This document shows, in pieces, positions 46,106-57,200 of a stretch of DNA of 64,000 nucleotides. The position numbers were made by a program, and so were the translations under genes. Under the pieces are notes generated by a model that saw only the letters and a list, made by a program, of their open reading frames with translations, ran no database searches and was not told where the DNA came from. Positions within the stretch are counted from its first letter, which is position 1. Each line of letters starts with the position of its first letter. Source of the DNA: Laburnicola sp. R22_1 (taxonomy: Eukaryota; Ascomycota; Dothideomycetes; Pleosporales; Didymosphaeriaceae); contig JACONQ010000020.1 of the NCBI GenBank assembly GCA_014281115.1, positions 744,001 to 808,000 on the forward strand, written 5' to 3'.

Positions 46106-47018
46106 GTCGTATGTGGGGAATGGAGTCTCAAGCGCCAAGCCAGAAGTGACAGCAGGATAATCTGAAGCGTTGTTATGGAAAAGATAGACGCGGTTATTAG
46201 GGACGGGCGATAGATAGAAGTGAATCGAGGGTTAGGCGTGCGAGGGTGAAAGCTTGCCCATGACCCAGGCGGACATCAAGGTGCTAGAATTCAAAGCGGT
46301 TAGCGTCGGCTTTCTCTTTGTCAGCGCAAACGCAATATTCTGATTGGTTGGACAACGAAGTACACGCGGACACGGCATGCCTAGGTGTCCACGGGTGCAC
46401 ATGTTGTGTTTGGATGCCCAGGTGTCAAATCAATCACATGTGAGATAAACGCCATAGCTTTTTGAGTGCCTACATAGTTCCAAGGTTGTTACCGGAGCAC
46501 GACATAGTCACGTTGAACGAGGTACAAGGCTGTGACCGACCGCCCTACACCACAGACGTTTGCCTCAGCCGAGTTTCGTGTCTTGATGACCTAGGCACGT
46601 ACATGCGTAACTGCCGTACCAGTGCGTGTCATTCACATTCAACAAACGGATGGCCGCAGCTCCAGGCTTCCTGCGCCGCACGTGCATCACTATCACCACT
46701 CACAGCACCATGAAACAGAAGTATATATTTTATTCTGTCAAATGCTCAGCCAAACAGGCTTCATCGAGTACTTCATCGAGGAAATCATGCACCCCCTATT
46801 TACTGACCGCTCAGACAATCCGCCCCCTATCGCTACAACGCCTGAGTCTAATGCTGTACTGTTGCGATGGAACAATTCTTTTTCGGTACAAAACGCCGAC
46901 GCTATGCATATGATAAAATCAAGAAATATGGTTACGGAGATAAGGGAAAAAGAATAGTATAAATGGTTACAGAAGCAAAAGATAAACATCAAAAATATGA
47001 CCTCTCGTGAGAAGTTGA
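46106..47018. other. Intergenic region, no gene seen
   Basis: Holds the promoter of the ZRT3-like gene and the 3' flank of the mannosyltransferase-like gene. Small frames near 46622-46957 are not protein-like. Confidence 0.5.
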
Positions 47019-48686
47019 TCATGAAGGCCGAGGAGGTTCAATCTTCCCCCACTTGCGCTCACCCTCTTCGGGGGTTTCGTTGATAACGAGGAGAAGCCTG
47101 CTGCCGCAGAATCCGCCTGGTTTGGCCACTCGCTCGACTTGGTGATATGCACCTTTGAGGTCGACGACAGTGGCATTTGCCGAATTCGCTTTGCCCGGGT
47201 CATCGTACTTCCAGACTGTCTCGGTTACAGTTTGCCCCGGCTCTTCGAATTGCCTTGGATTGTATACTGGAAAGCCGACCACGCGATTGAAAAGGTCATG
47301 GAAGACAGAATAAAGCCTCTCGGGGCGACGAGTAAGAGAGAGCCATGAGAGTGTCTGGGTGTCGTACGCCACGCGGATGTAAGGGTTCATGTAAATTCCA
47401 GAATTCTCCGGCAATCCCATCTTGACACGGTGATGCTGAAGGTCCGCGTGGATGAGACAGCATTCTGACGCGTCCCAAAAGGTATCACCCTCATATCGAA
47501 AGCGGATAGGAGATGTATCGAAATCGGGAGACCCATATGGCACTGCTGCGGAATCCTTTGTGCTGGTGAGGGGATGAATATGGTCCTGGAACCATTTGGC
47601 CTCGAAGGCTACCATACCTCCCCAGCAGCTCTTTACCCGAACGGCATCCTTGCCTGCCAGGACGTCTTTCCTGCTTATTGCGTCGCCGTGATTGGTGAAC
47701 CACGGGTAGAACGGTATCCCCATATTTCCACCGTTGAAGTCCCTGGTTGCGAATCGGTCGTAGAACTTGAACGCGTTGATGAAGTCGACAGCGCATGCTG
47801 CACCATAGTCCGCTCGGCCGTTGGAGTCGACGTTGGTAGAGAAGAGAAGCTGGGCAGCATCAATAGGGTCGAAGTTCACATCGTTAAGATAGAGGACTTT
47901 GTCAAATGTAATATGCACGGTTTCGAGAGGCGCGAGAGCTCGATTTCGGACCTCGGCGAGAAAGGCCATGCGCTTGATGCGGGTGTCGCCGTTGGGGAGG
48001 GTGACGCGCGGCAGGGAATCCAGGTCGAGGTCTTCGGAGATGATAGTCGCATTGCCTGTGCTGTTAGCAGAAACTCGTTGAGTATGGGACAGCGAAGACT
48101 TACATGTCGTCCTCTTCCTCAAATCCTGCAGCGACTGGCGCGTCACAGCATCCGCATCGTTCTCGTAGATGCTCAGGTGGACGTTGCGCGGGCCCAGCAG
48201 ATGGACCAAGTCCAGCACCGATTGACCCCAGGCGCCCGATGTCAAGGCTCCTTCCTCTTCGTATATGGAGGCTGCTATAAAGACCTTCTCGTTGTGTAGG
48301 TTGGCGCGGCCAGGCGAATTGCTGCCAAGCGCACGGTTGCGGAGCTCGTTGTAGTGAGCAGGTCGGTGTGTGTACGAGGGAAAAAAGACGGCGGCGACAA
48401 TCACAAGGAAGAGGCAGACGTAAGGCACAGAGAAGACGGCGTAGTAGAAGAGACGCAACACAGAGCGCTTCCGTCGTCGAGGGGTGATGTAGTGGGCGCA
48501 GAGCGAGGGGTCTGGGAGCTTGTTGACACGCGGGATCTTGTGGCCGAGACGGCCGAGCCAGGAGGTATTCGAGGTGTTTGAGGCATTGGAACCGCCGTGC
48601 TCGAGGGTGGGCAGTTCGTCCAAGTCGCTGGACGCTCGCGGCAGCAGCTCATACTCGTGAGCGGACGGACGGGCTCGGCGCGACAT
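47019..48686 (-). CDS. GT69 (CAP59/CMT1-type) alpha-1,3-mannosyltransferase-like protein
   Basis: Exons 48686-48104 and 48055-47019 give 539 aa; the 48-nt intron (GTAAGT ... GCTAAC ... CAG) keeps frame and has no stop. This is a type II Golgi-like layout: a cytoplasmic Arg-rich tail, one membrane anchor (YYAVFSVPYVCLFLVIVAAV, about residues 80-100) and a luminal catalytic domain. Family hallmarks are KVFIAASIYEEEGALTSGAWG, VHLSIYENDADAV, ITFDKVLYLNDVNFDPIDAAQLL, then YGAACAVDFIN and CWGGMVAFEAKWFQ. In Cryptococcus, relatives add alpha-1,3-mannose to capsule and glycan precursors; the acceptor here is unknown. A (CCCACG)6 repeat sits just upstream of the start codon. Confidence 0.87.
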   Translation of the reverse strand: MSRRARPSAHEYELLPRASSDLDELPTLEHGGSNASNTSNTSWLGRLGHKIPRVNKLPDPSLCAHYITPRRRKRSVLRLFYYAVFSVPYVCLFLVIVAAVFFPSYTHRPAHYNELRNRALGSNSPGRANLHNEKVFIAASIYEEEGALTSGAWGQSVLDLVHLLGPRNVHLSIYENDADAVTRQSLQDLRKRTTCKSSLSHTQRVSANSTGNATIISEDLDLDSLPRVTLPNGDTRIKRMAFLAEVRNRALAPLETVHITFDKVLYLNDVNFDPIDAAQLLFSTNVDSNGRADYGAACAVDFINAFKFYDRFATRDFNGGNMGIPFYPWFTNHGDAISRKDVLAGKDAVRVKSCWGGMVAFEAKWFQDHIHPLTSTKDSAAVPYGSPDFDTSPIRFRYEGDTFWDASECCLIHADLQHHRVKMGLPENSGIYMNPYIRVAYDTQTLSWLSLTRRPERLYSVFHDLFNRVVGFPVYNPRQFEEPGQTVTETVWKYDDPGKANSANATVVDLKGAYHQVERVAKPGGFCGSRLLLVINETPEEGERKWGKIEPPRPS

Positions 48687-49384
48687 TTAGGGGGTCGTGG
48701 GCGTGGGCGTGGGCGTGGGCGTGGGCGTGGGCGTGTGCGGCTAACGAGCTCCCATGAGCCAGGCGGGGCGCGCGCGAGGTGCCTTTGACGGTATCGGTCC
48801 TGAGCGTGGTTCTTCTGGCAGGCTGCCATAGTTGGAGCCGTGCCGTGCCATACAGGAGCATTTCGACGCGACGGCACAAGCAAGGGTCGCACGAGCACTT
48901 GGGTGCACGCCGGACTAACGCCGGATGGACAGGACAGGTTAGACTACGGCCCCTATCACAATCGTCTCGTAGACACCCAAACACCCTCATTCGGACCAAA
49001 TCAACTGCAAATCCAATACAAGGCGGGACGGAACCTCAAGGATGCAATCACCTCCTTCTCAGAAGCGCTGCATTTCCCCCATGTCTACTGCGTACAGAAG
49101 ATGACCGCACAGTCGCTGAGCCACTCTAGCCATGCACTGCCCCCGTTTAGAAGTGCTTGCTTACTGTGAATACAGGGATCGCGCTAGTCGCTCGTATGTA
49201 CATGCGGCGTGGGTGTAGGGTTCGTTGGCTTGATCAGTGATCACCATAGCAGAAGAGGAGATTCTATATTGTTCAAATCTATCAACCGTGAGGCATACCG
49301 CATTCGCCAAGGCCTCCGCACGCCTGTGCAACTCCAGAGCATCACATTGAACCCTCGCAGAAGAGATCCTGCAGCCTTTTCTGG
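48687..49384. other. Upstream region of the GT69-like gene
   Basis: It includes the hexanucleotide repeat at 48696-48737. No gene recognised; plus-strand frames of 109-116 codons overlap each other and look spurious. Confidence 0.45.
48696..48737 (-). repeat. (CCCACG)n hexanucleotide repeat in the 5' leader of the GT69-like gene
   Basis: Six perfect units and one imperfect unit end nine bases upstream of the ATG at 48686 (minus-strand sense). It probably lies in the 5' UTR and is prone to length change. Confidence 0.85.
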
Positions 49385-52300
49385 CTACACATTCCTCGGC
49401 CCACAAACACCCACCTTCTCAGCCACCAATTCGAACCTGTCCCCCGCACACCCCGCGCCTTTGAACTCACTCCTCCAGTAGCCCTCCGCCCCGCTCTTCC
49501 CAGACAATTCAACCATCTTCTGCCTAAGCTCAGCAGAGTTTTTCATCTGCCAATCTTTGTCAATCATGGACAAATTGTTCTTCTTATGGCTCATTTCAAT
49601 TTGTAACTTGTGCGCCGCGTAATTAGCGCCGTCGACGGTCGTGTATACCTCGGGGCACGGGATCGCATGATATTGGCGTATCGATTCGCTACGGGCTGGG
49701 GACTTGGTTTTGCGGCGCTTTGAGGGGGTCGTTTTGACCTCGTTTTTCGCTTTGCGCTTTTTATTGTACTTGCCCTTGTCCGGGTCGAAGTCGGATTCGG
49801 AAGATTCGCTGTCTGAACTGGAAGACGAGGCCTCGCCATCAACGTCAGACGCTTCTGTCTCAGCATCTGAGTCGTCGTGGCTGGCATTCGGAGTCTCGAT
49901 CAGTTTGTAGAGACGCAAAATGTACAGCGTCTTGCCGATGAAGGGGGTGAATTTTGGCCGAGGCTGGACAACAGCTGCAAGCGCCGGGACTGAATGGAAG
50001 TGTAAGTACTTGGACGTACGTGATTGTTCCCCGTGGACAACGTACCGATCCCTCGCTCAACCCAAATTTTGAGATGGACTTTCTCCTCAAACCCATTGAT
50101 CGGAACAAGGACACCCGAGAAGACCAAACCGCCTTCATCATTGCGCGTACTCTGACTCACTTGCTGTTGATACCCAAAGGAGGATGCGTACTGATCCTTT
50201 GCGCAAGCAAAAAGCTCTTCGACCTGCTTGTTCGCCGACTCAAGGACAGTAGAAGTGAAGCCAATCGGAATAGGATCGGCATCGGCCTCGGTGCTTAGGT
50301 CCGACCATACCTTTTTCTTGATCCGGTACTCGAAATATGGTTCTGGGGCTGGGACAGTTGGCGGACCATCTTTTAGGAACACTTCAGGCAGCTCGTGTGT
50401 CTTCTGCTCTACATCTGCAACAGGCTTTGGCGTGATGATGGTAAGAACTTGTGAAACGGCCTGTGAAAGTTAGCACTTACACGACTTGGGGCTCCTGGAT
50501 TCACAGGACTAGGACAAAAGTCTGAGTACGACGAAACCAAGACTAAACGTATTCAAACTTTTGTCCTATAGCTGTGTACTCACATCTGCTGGTATAGCCT
50601 TGGACGTTTCTGGTGCAGGCGGTTTAGGCGTGGTCGTGGAGATGCCCGCCTTTTCCGTTGTTTTAGATGCGACAGCCGGCTTGTTATTGTAGAGAATTTG
50701 GGAGATACTGAGAGGGATGCTCTGTCCGGAAGCATTTGGCGTCTTGTCACTAACACCGCCAGGCTCTTTGGAGATATCCGCCTTTGCCACTGCAATCCGT
50801 GCAGGAACAGCCTCCTTACCAGAGACAGGTTGAGAGGGAGGAAGAGGAACAGCGCGCGTAGAGCTTGAACGACTTGTATCTTCCACTAAAGTTGGTGCCG
50901 GAGCAGGTTCTTCGGCCCCTGGATACGGGGGTATGAACACGTCGAACCCGTCCGGCATTACTGGCTTCGGAATTGGAGCATTTTTGACGGGAATTTGCTT
51001 TTGCGCTGGAGTGTTGGGGACTGATGGTTGACTCACAGGCTTCTGAACAGTCGATGACGACTTTCCTTCGACAACACCGGGTGGCAGAGAGCCTCCAGGT
51101 CGATCTTGAGAGACAGAAATGGCACTGGTATTACCTCCTATTGAAGTACTCTTAGGAATCTCAGCATTCGTTCGCTGTGCTTGGTTGTTAAGAGTCGCGT
51201 TAAGGTTTGAGGTGTTCTGACTGCTGGGATTGGTGCTATTTGGGACCGACATACGCCGAACGGTGCCTGAAACGATCCCAGGTCTTCTGTCGGCTGGGGC
51301 TGGAGCATTTTTTGGAAGTGATGGAGCGGCTTTCAAAGTTGTTGTGCCCGAGGGCTTTGGGTCCTGTTGCGAAGGTGTGGGAGCATTCTTCGTTGCCGTC
51401 AAAGGCGTTGGGACCTTTTTCGGGGGCGCATGTTTCTCAGCTGATAGGCTCTTAGTTTTCGGACCACAATTTGAAGACGCAACATTGTTCGTACTGCTCC
51501 CAGTGGCTACCTCGGTAAGCAGATGTGAGAACGCGGATGAGGCAGGCTTAACAGCAGGCGGCAGAGGCTTTTTTACAGGCTGTGAGGTCGGCCTACTCGG
51601 AACAGTAGGAGGCCCCCTTGTCTGAGCTGATTTGGTGAAAGAGGCAGTATTTGCAGCAGCTCCTTGTTGCTTGGTGGGCGCTATCTTCGCCGCGTCCGTG
51701 TCTGCCACCACCTTGGACGGAATCCTTCTAGTTGACGAGGGTACTCCAACAGGTGTACCAGGCCGAACTGTTGTTGGAGTGGGCGGTTTCTTATTGGCAG
51801 CACTGGTTTGCTGCGTAGTTGAAAGAATATGCTGTTGTTCTTGATTTGTGGTACCGGTCTTCCTCTGGTTGTCATGACCGGGTCGAATAGGATTTGCTGT
51901 AGATGACTTCTGATTCGAAGCACCAATGAGCTTCCCATCAACAGGATTATTTGGCCGAGCTGTGGTCCGCATGAGCGGCTTCTGAATTGCACCACCGGCG
52001 TGCTTTCGATCGGTGGCATTGGAATGATTGGGTGCTTGGGAATTGTTCACAGAAATGGGCTGCGGCGCATTGGTGCGAGAGACTTGTACTTGGGACCTTT
52101 GTAAGGTATGAAGAGGCTGTTTCGGTGCTCTTTGTCCAGCCTTCATGCTTTTTGAGTCCAAACCGGGTCCCCTATCTGGATGTTGCCTGCTGTTTCCAGC
52201 ATGCCAGCTCGCCGAGCTCACCACACTCGACGACCTGCTTGCACTGGTTCCGGAAGCTTGGTTCAAGCCGGATTGTAAGCTCGGACCCGATCTCTCCTTC

Positions 52301-53266
52301 TCTTTCGTTACGTTCTTGACATTTCGTCCCAACCCGCTCCCCAAAATGTTTTTGCGTTGACCCTGCGAGCTGTCTGTTGGCAAACTATTTCTGGCCATGA
52401 TTTGTTTCAGCCGGTTCATATTGACACGTGGGCCCGGAGTCTTCTCGGCGGTAGCTTGGGGAGTTGCAGTGTCTTCATCATCCGAGGAGTCGACAAAGGG
52501 AGAGGCTAAGTGTTGGCACGGAAGTCAGTAAATGCTGACAGCCACCTCAAGATCACTGTTCAGGATTACGTACGCCTCGTCTTCTTGGAACTGGCCACCT
52601 CTTTGGAAGCAGTCGGTGCTGGAGGTGACTTTTTCGGCATATCGGAGCCAGAGTGAGCCATAGCAGCTGGGGGTTGTTGCCCGGGCGGTTGTTGCCGAGG
52701 GAGTCCGCTGTGTGACGGTTGAGATGAGGGACGATTACGATAGGCGTCACGAAATGTGGGTGATGGACCGTTGTCAGAATCGTCTTCGAAGTCACTGTCT
52801 CCGTACCCAACAAGCTGCGCCGGCTTAGGTACGTGGTCCATGTTGGTATATGGTGAGTCTCCGGTTATGGCGATTAGCGACTCTGGTGTATTGCGCGCTC
52901 CGGTACTTGTCGACAGGCTGCGAGTTTGAGTATCTCCCTGCCGTAAGCTGGGGGAAGCACTTCGTACTTGTGTGGAAATGAAGTGAGGGGTACGAGTATC
53001 TTGTTGGGCGGTGTTCTCATCACTTACCTAGGTAGGGTAAGCAAGTGGTAAAAGCAATGGACAGTAGGAGGAATTACCTCACTCAAATCATCGCTATCAG
53101 ACCAAAGGTCTTCTATAGAGGGGAATTGAAGGTCCTCTTGGCGTTGAGCTGTATCGTTATATACCGAGGAGGAGGCGGTGTAGTTTCCTGTGGGTGAAGG
53201 CGATAACAACAATTCTGCAACACCATGCTGCCTGTATATTTCTGGACCCACTGTTCTCGCTGCCAT
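49385..53266 (-). CDS. Large, mostly disordered protein with a small folded C-terminal domain (1,194 aa)
   Basis: Exons 53266-53078, 53027-52574, 52505-50584, 50460-50020 and 49963-49385 sum to whole codons. The first three exons encode acidic and then Ser/Thr/Pro/Lys/Asn-rich low-complexity sequence, including GYGDSDFEDDSDNG and many short TxxP repeats. Exons 4-5 encode a compact domain: EYRIKKKVWSDLS, ADPIPIGFTSTVLESANKQVEELF, VPINGFEEKVHLKIWVERG and, across the last intron, FTPFIGKTLYILRLYKLIE. A Ser/Asp/Glu-rich linker with a nuclear-localisation-like basic patch (KKRKAKNE, SKRRKTK) follows, then a final helix-rich segment. I do not recognise the domain. A nuclear role is inferred from the basic patches. 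Confidence 0.72.
50511..50567. repeat. Inverted repeat inside intron 3 of the disordered-protein gene
   Basis: AGGACAAAAGT (50511-50521) pairs with ACTTTTGTCCT (50557-50567). The match continues inward imperfectly, the two mismatches in the next nine bases being C/T or G/A. It occupies much of a 123-nt intron and may be a MITE fragment. Confidence 0.65.
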
Positions 53267-54078
53267 TGGATGATGTGTCTAGGCGTTCGCCGTCAAAGCC
53301 AGTTGGCAACTACCTTGTGCCGGTTAACTCAAACAGAGAAATACAGGTACAAATGCACAAGAGCTCGGACAGACTTTTGATTGGTTAGATACGGCCGATC
53401 GATGGATGAGGCTAATGTCAGGAGGCTGGCCGACCTCGGGAGGTGCTCCTCGTGGCACCGGTGACTTCTCGATAGCGTGATGTAGGGAGAACTTTTGGGC
53501 CGTGCAATGCAGTGAGAGCCGCGTGAAGGTTTCCGGACCCAGCCAACGAAACGTGGACGCGCAGCGGCTTTTAATATATTGCAAACGGGCGACGTGGTCG
53601 AACATGGTCTCCCACCCCCACCCCAAAGTAAGTGGGGGCCCTCAGCTAAGCGAAAGGTAACTGTCACCATAGATCCAAGGTATTGAATATGTTACAATGG
53701 CCACTACTGAGAGAAACAAGCTGTCTACCATGTCCTCGAAACCACTCTCTTCATCAGGGCGAAGGTGATTCGTTGAGTAAGGGCAAACGGTCACACCGGT
53801 GAGGCGATCACGGGGTTCCCGGTATGGACTAGCTCTGCAAAATATGAACTGACTTTTGGTCTTAGGCTAAGCGCATACTATCTGCGCAAGATGGCGTCGT
53901 ACTGCAAACGCTTTCAGATTCTCGGAATCTTTCGCGGGTCTAGATATCAGGCGAGATTGACTAATCTTGGGCCAGTAGCACGTCCAATTTGGGGTATTTT
54001 TTGCTAGCGGCCTACAAGGTTTGTAAAACTACCCGGGTTGGCCTCTGGGTGCGGGATGGCGATGTTGTCTTGTTGGAG
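53267..54078. other. Divergent intergenic region
   Basis: Upstream of the disordered-protein gene (-) and of TRM732/THADA (+). No other gene seen. Confidence 0.5.
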
Positions 54079-54157
54079 GGAGGTTCATGGTGGAAGGAGG
54101 TCCATGGTGAAAGGAGGTCCATGGTGAAAGGAGGTCCATGGTGGAAGGAGGTCCTCC
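54079..54157 (+). repeat. Four and a half tandem copies of a 17-bp unit with an ATG in each
   Basis: The unit GGAGGTCCATGGTGAAA (with variants) repeats at 54079, 54096, 54113 and 54130, plus a partial copy. Each unit contains one ATG (54087, 54104, 54121, 54138). Because 17 is not a multiple of three, these fall in rotating frames; the fourth is in frame with the gene start at 54273. Confidence 0.88.
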
Positions 54158-54272
54158 CCGTTTAGTCATCGCTCAACATAGCTTAGCGGCGCGCACTGTT
54201 TTTCGAGCTTTGGGGCATCACTGCAGACAACCTCCTCGATCGTCTTTTGGGACTGAGAGCCAGTTCACAAAT

Positions 54273-57200
54273 ATGGCGGCCCCGGACTTCTCAAAAGAAT
54301 TACCAATACCCGAGCAGTCACTCAGAGATCTGTCCAAAGACATAGTGGGTATCTTACCCAATTTCGCAGATCAAGAGCCCGATCTTGGCGTCAAGTAAGA
54401 GCAAAGTCCGTGGTCTTTAAGTGTTTGCATTTTTGATTTGATCTGACACAAATATAAGAAGTCTACATGATATAATAGACCCACTCCTAAAGACGGCGGA
54501 TTTACCTGACCTCGCATCATCACACCGAGCATCCGCATGCAACGTCATTTGCGCCATTATCGAAAGATGCCAAGCTCTGGACATACAATACCTCCAGGAA
54601 GCCATCCTTGATGACCGCATCTGGTCCCGGGCGTTTGCAATCTATCTTGAGAAGTCCGATAGCGCAAAAGGAAAATCCGTGAGACAGGTCTTGTTGACGC
54701 TCACGAGCGTCCTTCTTCGTAGCCAATACCTACGCTCGCTTGATCTCCAGAACAAAGCAACAACGACCTTCGTCGACATCATATGTCAACGCAAAGACCG
54801 CGTGAAAGTCAAAGCGGCTTTGCAGGGCCTTGCTCTTTTTTTGCAGAAGGACATCGCTACGATCCCTCAGCTCGTCGAGACATTTTCAGGACTCTTGGAG
54901 CGTGCACCAGAATCTTCCGCAAAAGGAGCGGACACACAATCGTTATTCACTACTTTCCTATCTTGGGTTGTTCATCATGACACCTCACTTTCAGCCGGTC
55001 ACTTGATCAGGAATTTCCTTGCTCAATTACGGCGAACATCGTATCAAGGTGCTTCGAGCATTGATGAATCTGCCGCACCCATATGGATACAACCGGTGGT
55101 CAACTGCCTCCATCTATGGCCGGATCGCATTCAAGAGTTCAATACTCACGTCTTTCCCCATTGTTTTCTGCCGAATATTGATGAATACTTCCACTTCCTT
55201 TCATACCTTCATTTCTTTCGCCATGTAGGATCGAGAGGTCATATGCTTCCGCAGCTCATATCACGCGCTGAAAATAAGAACGGTCTAGATAACTTTGAAG
55301 AGTTCAGAATACTTCTTGCGTCGATACAGACTGGTAAAGAGATGGGCATTGTCAAGGACGTCGGTAAGTGGCCAACAGTTGAAACCAGAATCTGAGTTCT
55401 ACCCATGCTAATGAAGAGCGAAAGACTATCGTTTATGCAAATTCGTCGAGGTGGAGCATGACGCTCTACTTCTCCCTGATGACATATTTGACGAGTGGCT
55501 GGCGCACACAGAAGGGGAAGTTCGACTTGCTGGATTGTTCCTCTCGATTCACTCCTTGACCGTGACGCGACCTGTCACCGGCGGCATATTCAAGTCTTTG
55601 AAGAGAAACATGCTTCACCTACACACCGACTCAGACCTCAATTTTCGAAGAGAGCTTATCGGCTACATACAGAGGCTATTCGGTCGACTAAGAGGAAGTA
55701 CAGCATCTCTTGCAAAGTCGAAGACCAAAGACCTCACAACTAGCCAGCCCCGTCTACCCTTTCCTACCGAACCCTTTGATGGCGGTTACAAAATACCAGC
55801 TCAAGATCCTTTGGTAGAATCTTTGCACTTTATTCTTTGGTATACCAAATTCCTGGAAGGAGAATTACGCTCCGATGCCTCTTACCAGAGACGTATAACA
55901 GCACTTCGAGCGCTTATGGTTGTGCTCAAATCTGGTGTCGATCCGTGCGTTCCGCGCCATTTTCTCTCGAAAGGCGCTCAGGGTCAGTTGCATTGGGCGC
56001 ATGGATTACAGATACCGAACGTCAGGATGGTCAGGAAACTACTCGACATGACCCTGGACCCGTTTGACGATGTTAGAGATACATCCGTATCCATTCTACG
56101 CATTAGCTTTGAAGCCTTGCCGGACAAAGAGAAGGAGGTCGCACTAGCCACACTTCCGCCGTTCATCGGCCGTGCTGAACTTACAATGCTTCGCACTGGA
56201 CGTGCTGACCAAGCCGATGGGTTGGCTCGATCATATGCACTGTACCACTCTTGCATGCCGAGTTCTCTCGCGGTTCGCAACCTAGACAGCGTTCCCCAGG
56301 TCACTAAGATTGACATTTGCCGTCGCCTGAATGAACAGTTACAGGAGACTCTCGACTTTGCGCGTAAAAACTTGTCTGAAGCAGTGAACGGGCGTTCAGT
56401 ACACGGAATATATGCTGCGATACGGTTGGCCTTTCTTTATAACTCGTAAAATGTAGCTGACCATCACAGGTACATCATAGACCAAGACGCTTTCTACACC
56501 GAGTTGCAAGATGCTAGTACTGACAGCTTTACCATACTGAAGGACATTCACGACCAGCTTCTTGATACTTTTGACACAATATGGGTTTGTGTCAAAGACG
56601 TTCTATGTGCGGACGCTCCTGAAGGGCATGTTCCTGAGGACATGGAGGAAGAGGTAAGCTTCGATACGAAGGAGATACTGAGTTACTCATGGCGAGGCCT
56701 GAAAGAGGCAAGGTTAGTGTGGCAAAAGCATAAGCATCTTCTCTTTTGCGTTTACTCACTGATATAGCACTCTTTTGAGAGCGATCGCTTCGAGAGCCCC
56801 CATAGGATCAGGAGATCGAGATCTGTTGTCTCCGGAGCGCTTCGAAAAGCTCGGCCGGCTTTGCTTCGCGCAACTCATAGAACTGCGTCACCGAGGTGCC
56901 TTTTCGACTGTAGCCCAGTCTTTTGCAGCGGTTTGCCGTCGGTGTCTTTCAGTCGATGACGAAGGTTTGCGTAAGCTGCCTGAGAGATGGTATCAGGTAA
57001 TGCAATATCTCACTTGCCTCGCTAGCACCCGAATTAAACAATTGTAGGAAACCCTTCATTCTATCCACCCTCAAGCGCACGCTATCACCAGACGCTCTGG
57101 TGGCATCCCCGCACTTATGGCTGGTATCATAGCTGCGGAACCACAGCCAGGTGGCAAGCTCTTTCCCCGTGCAATGCGAGACCTGATTGCCGAGGCCTCG

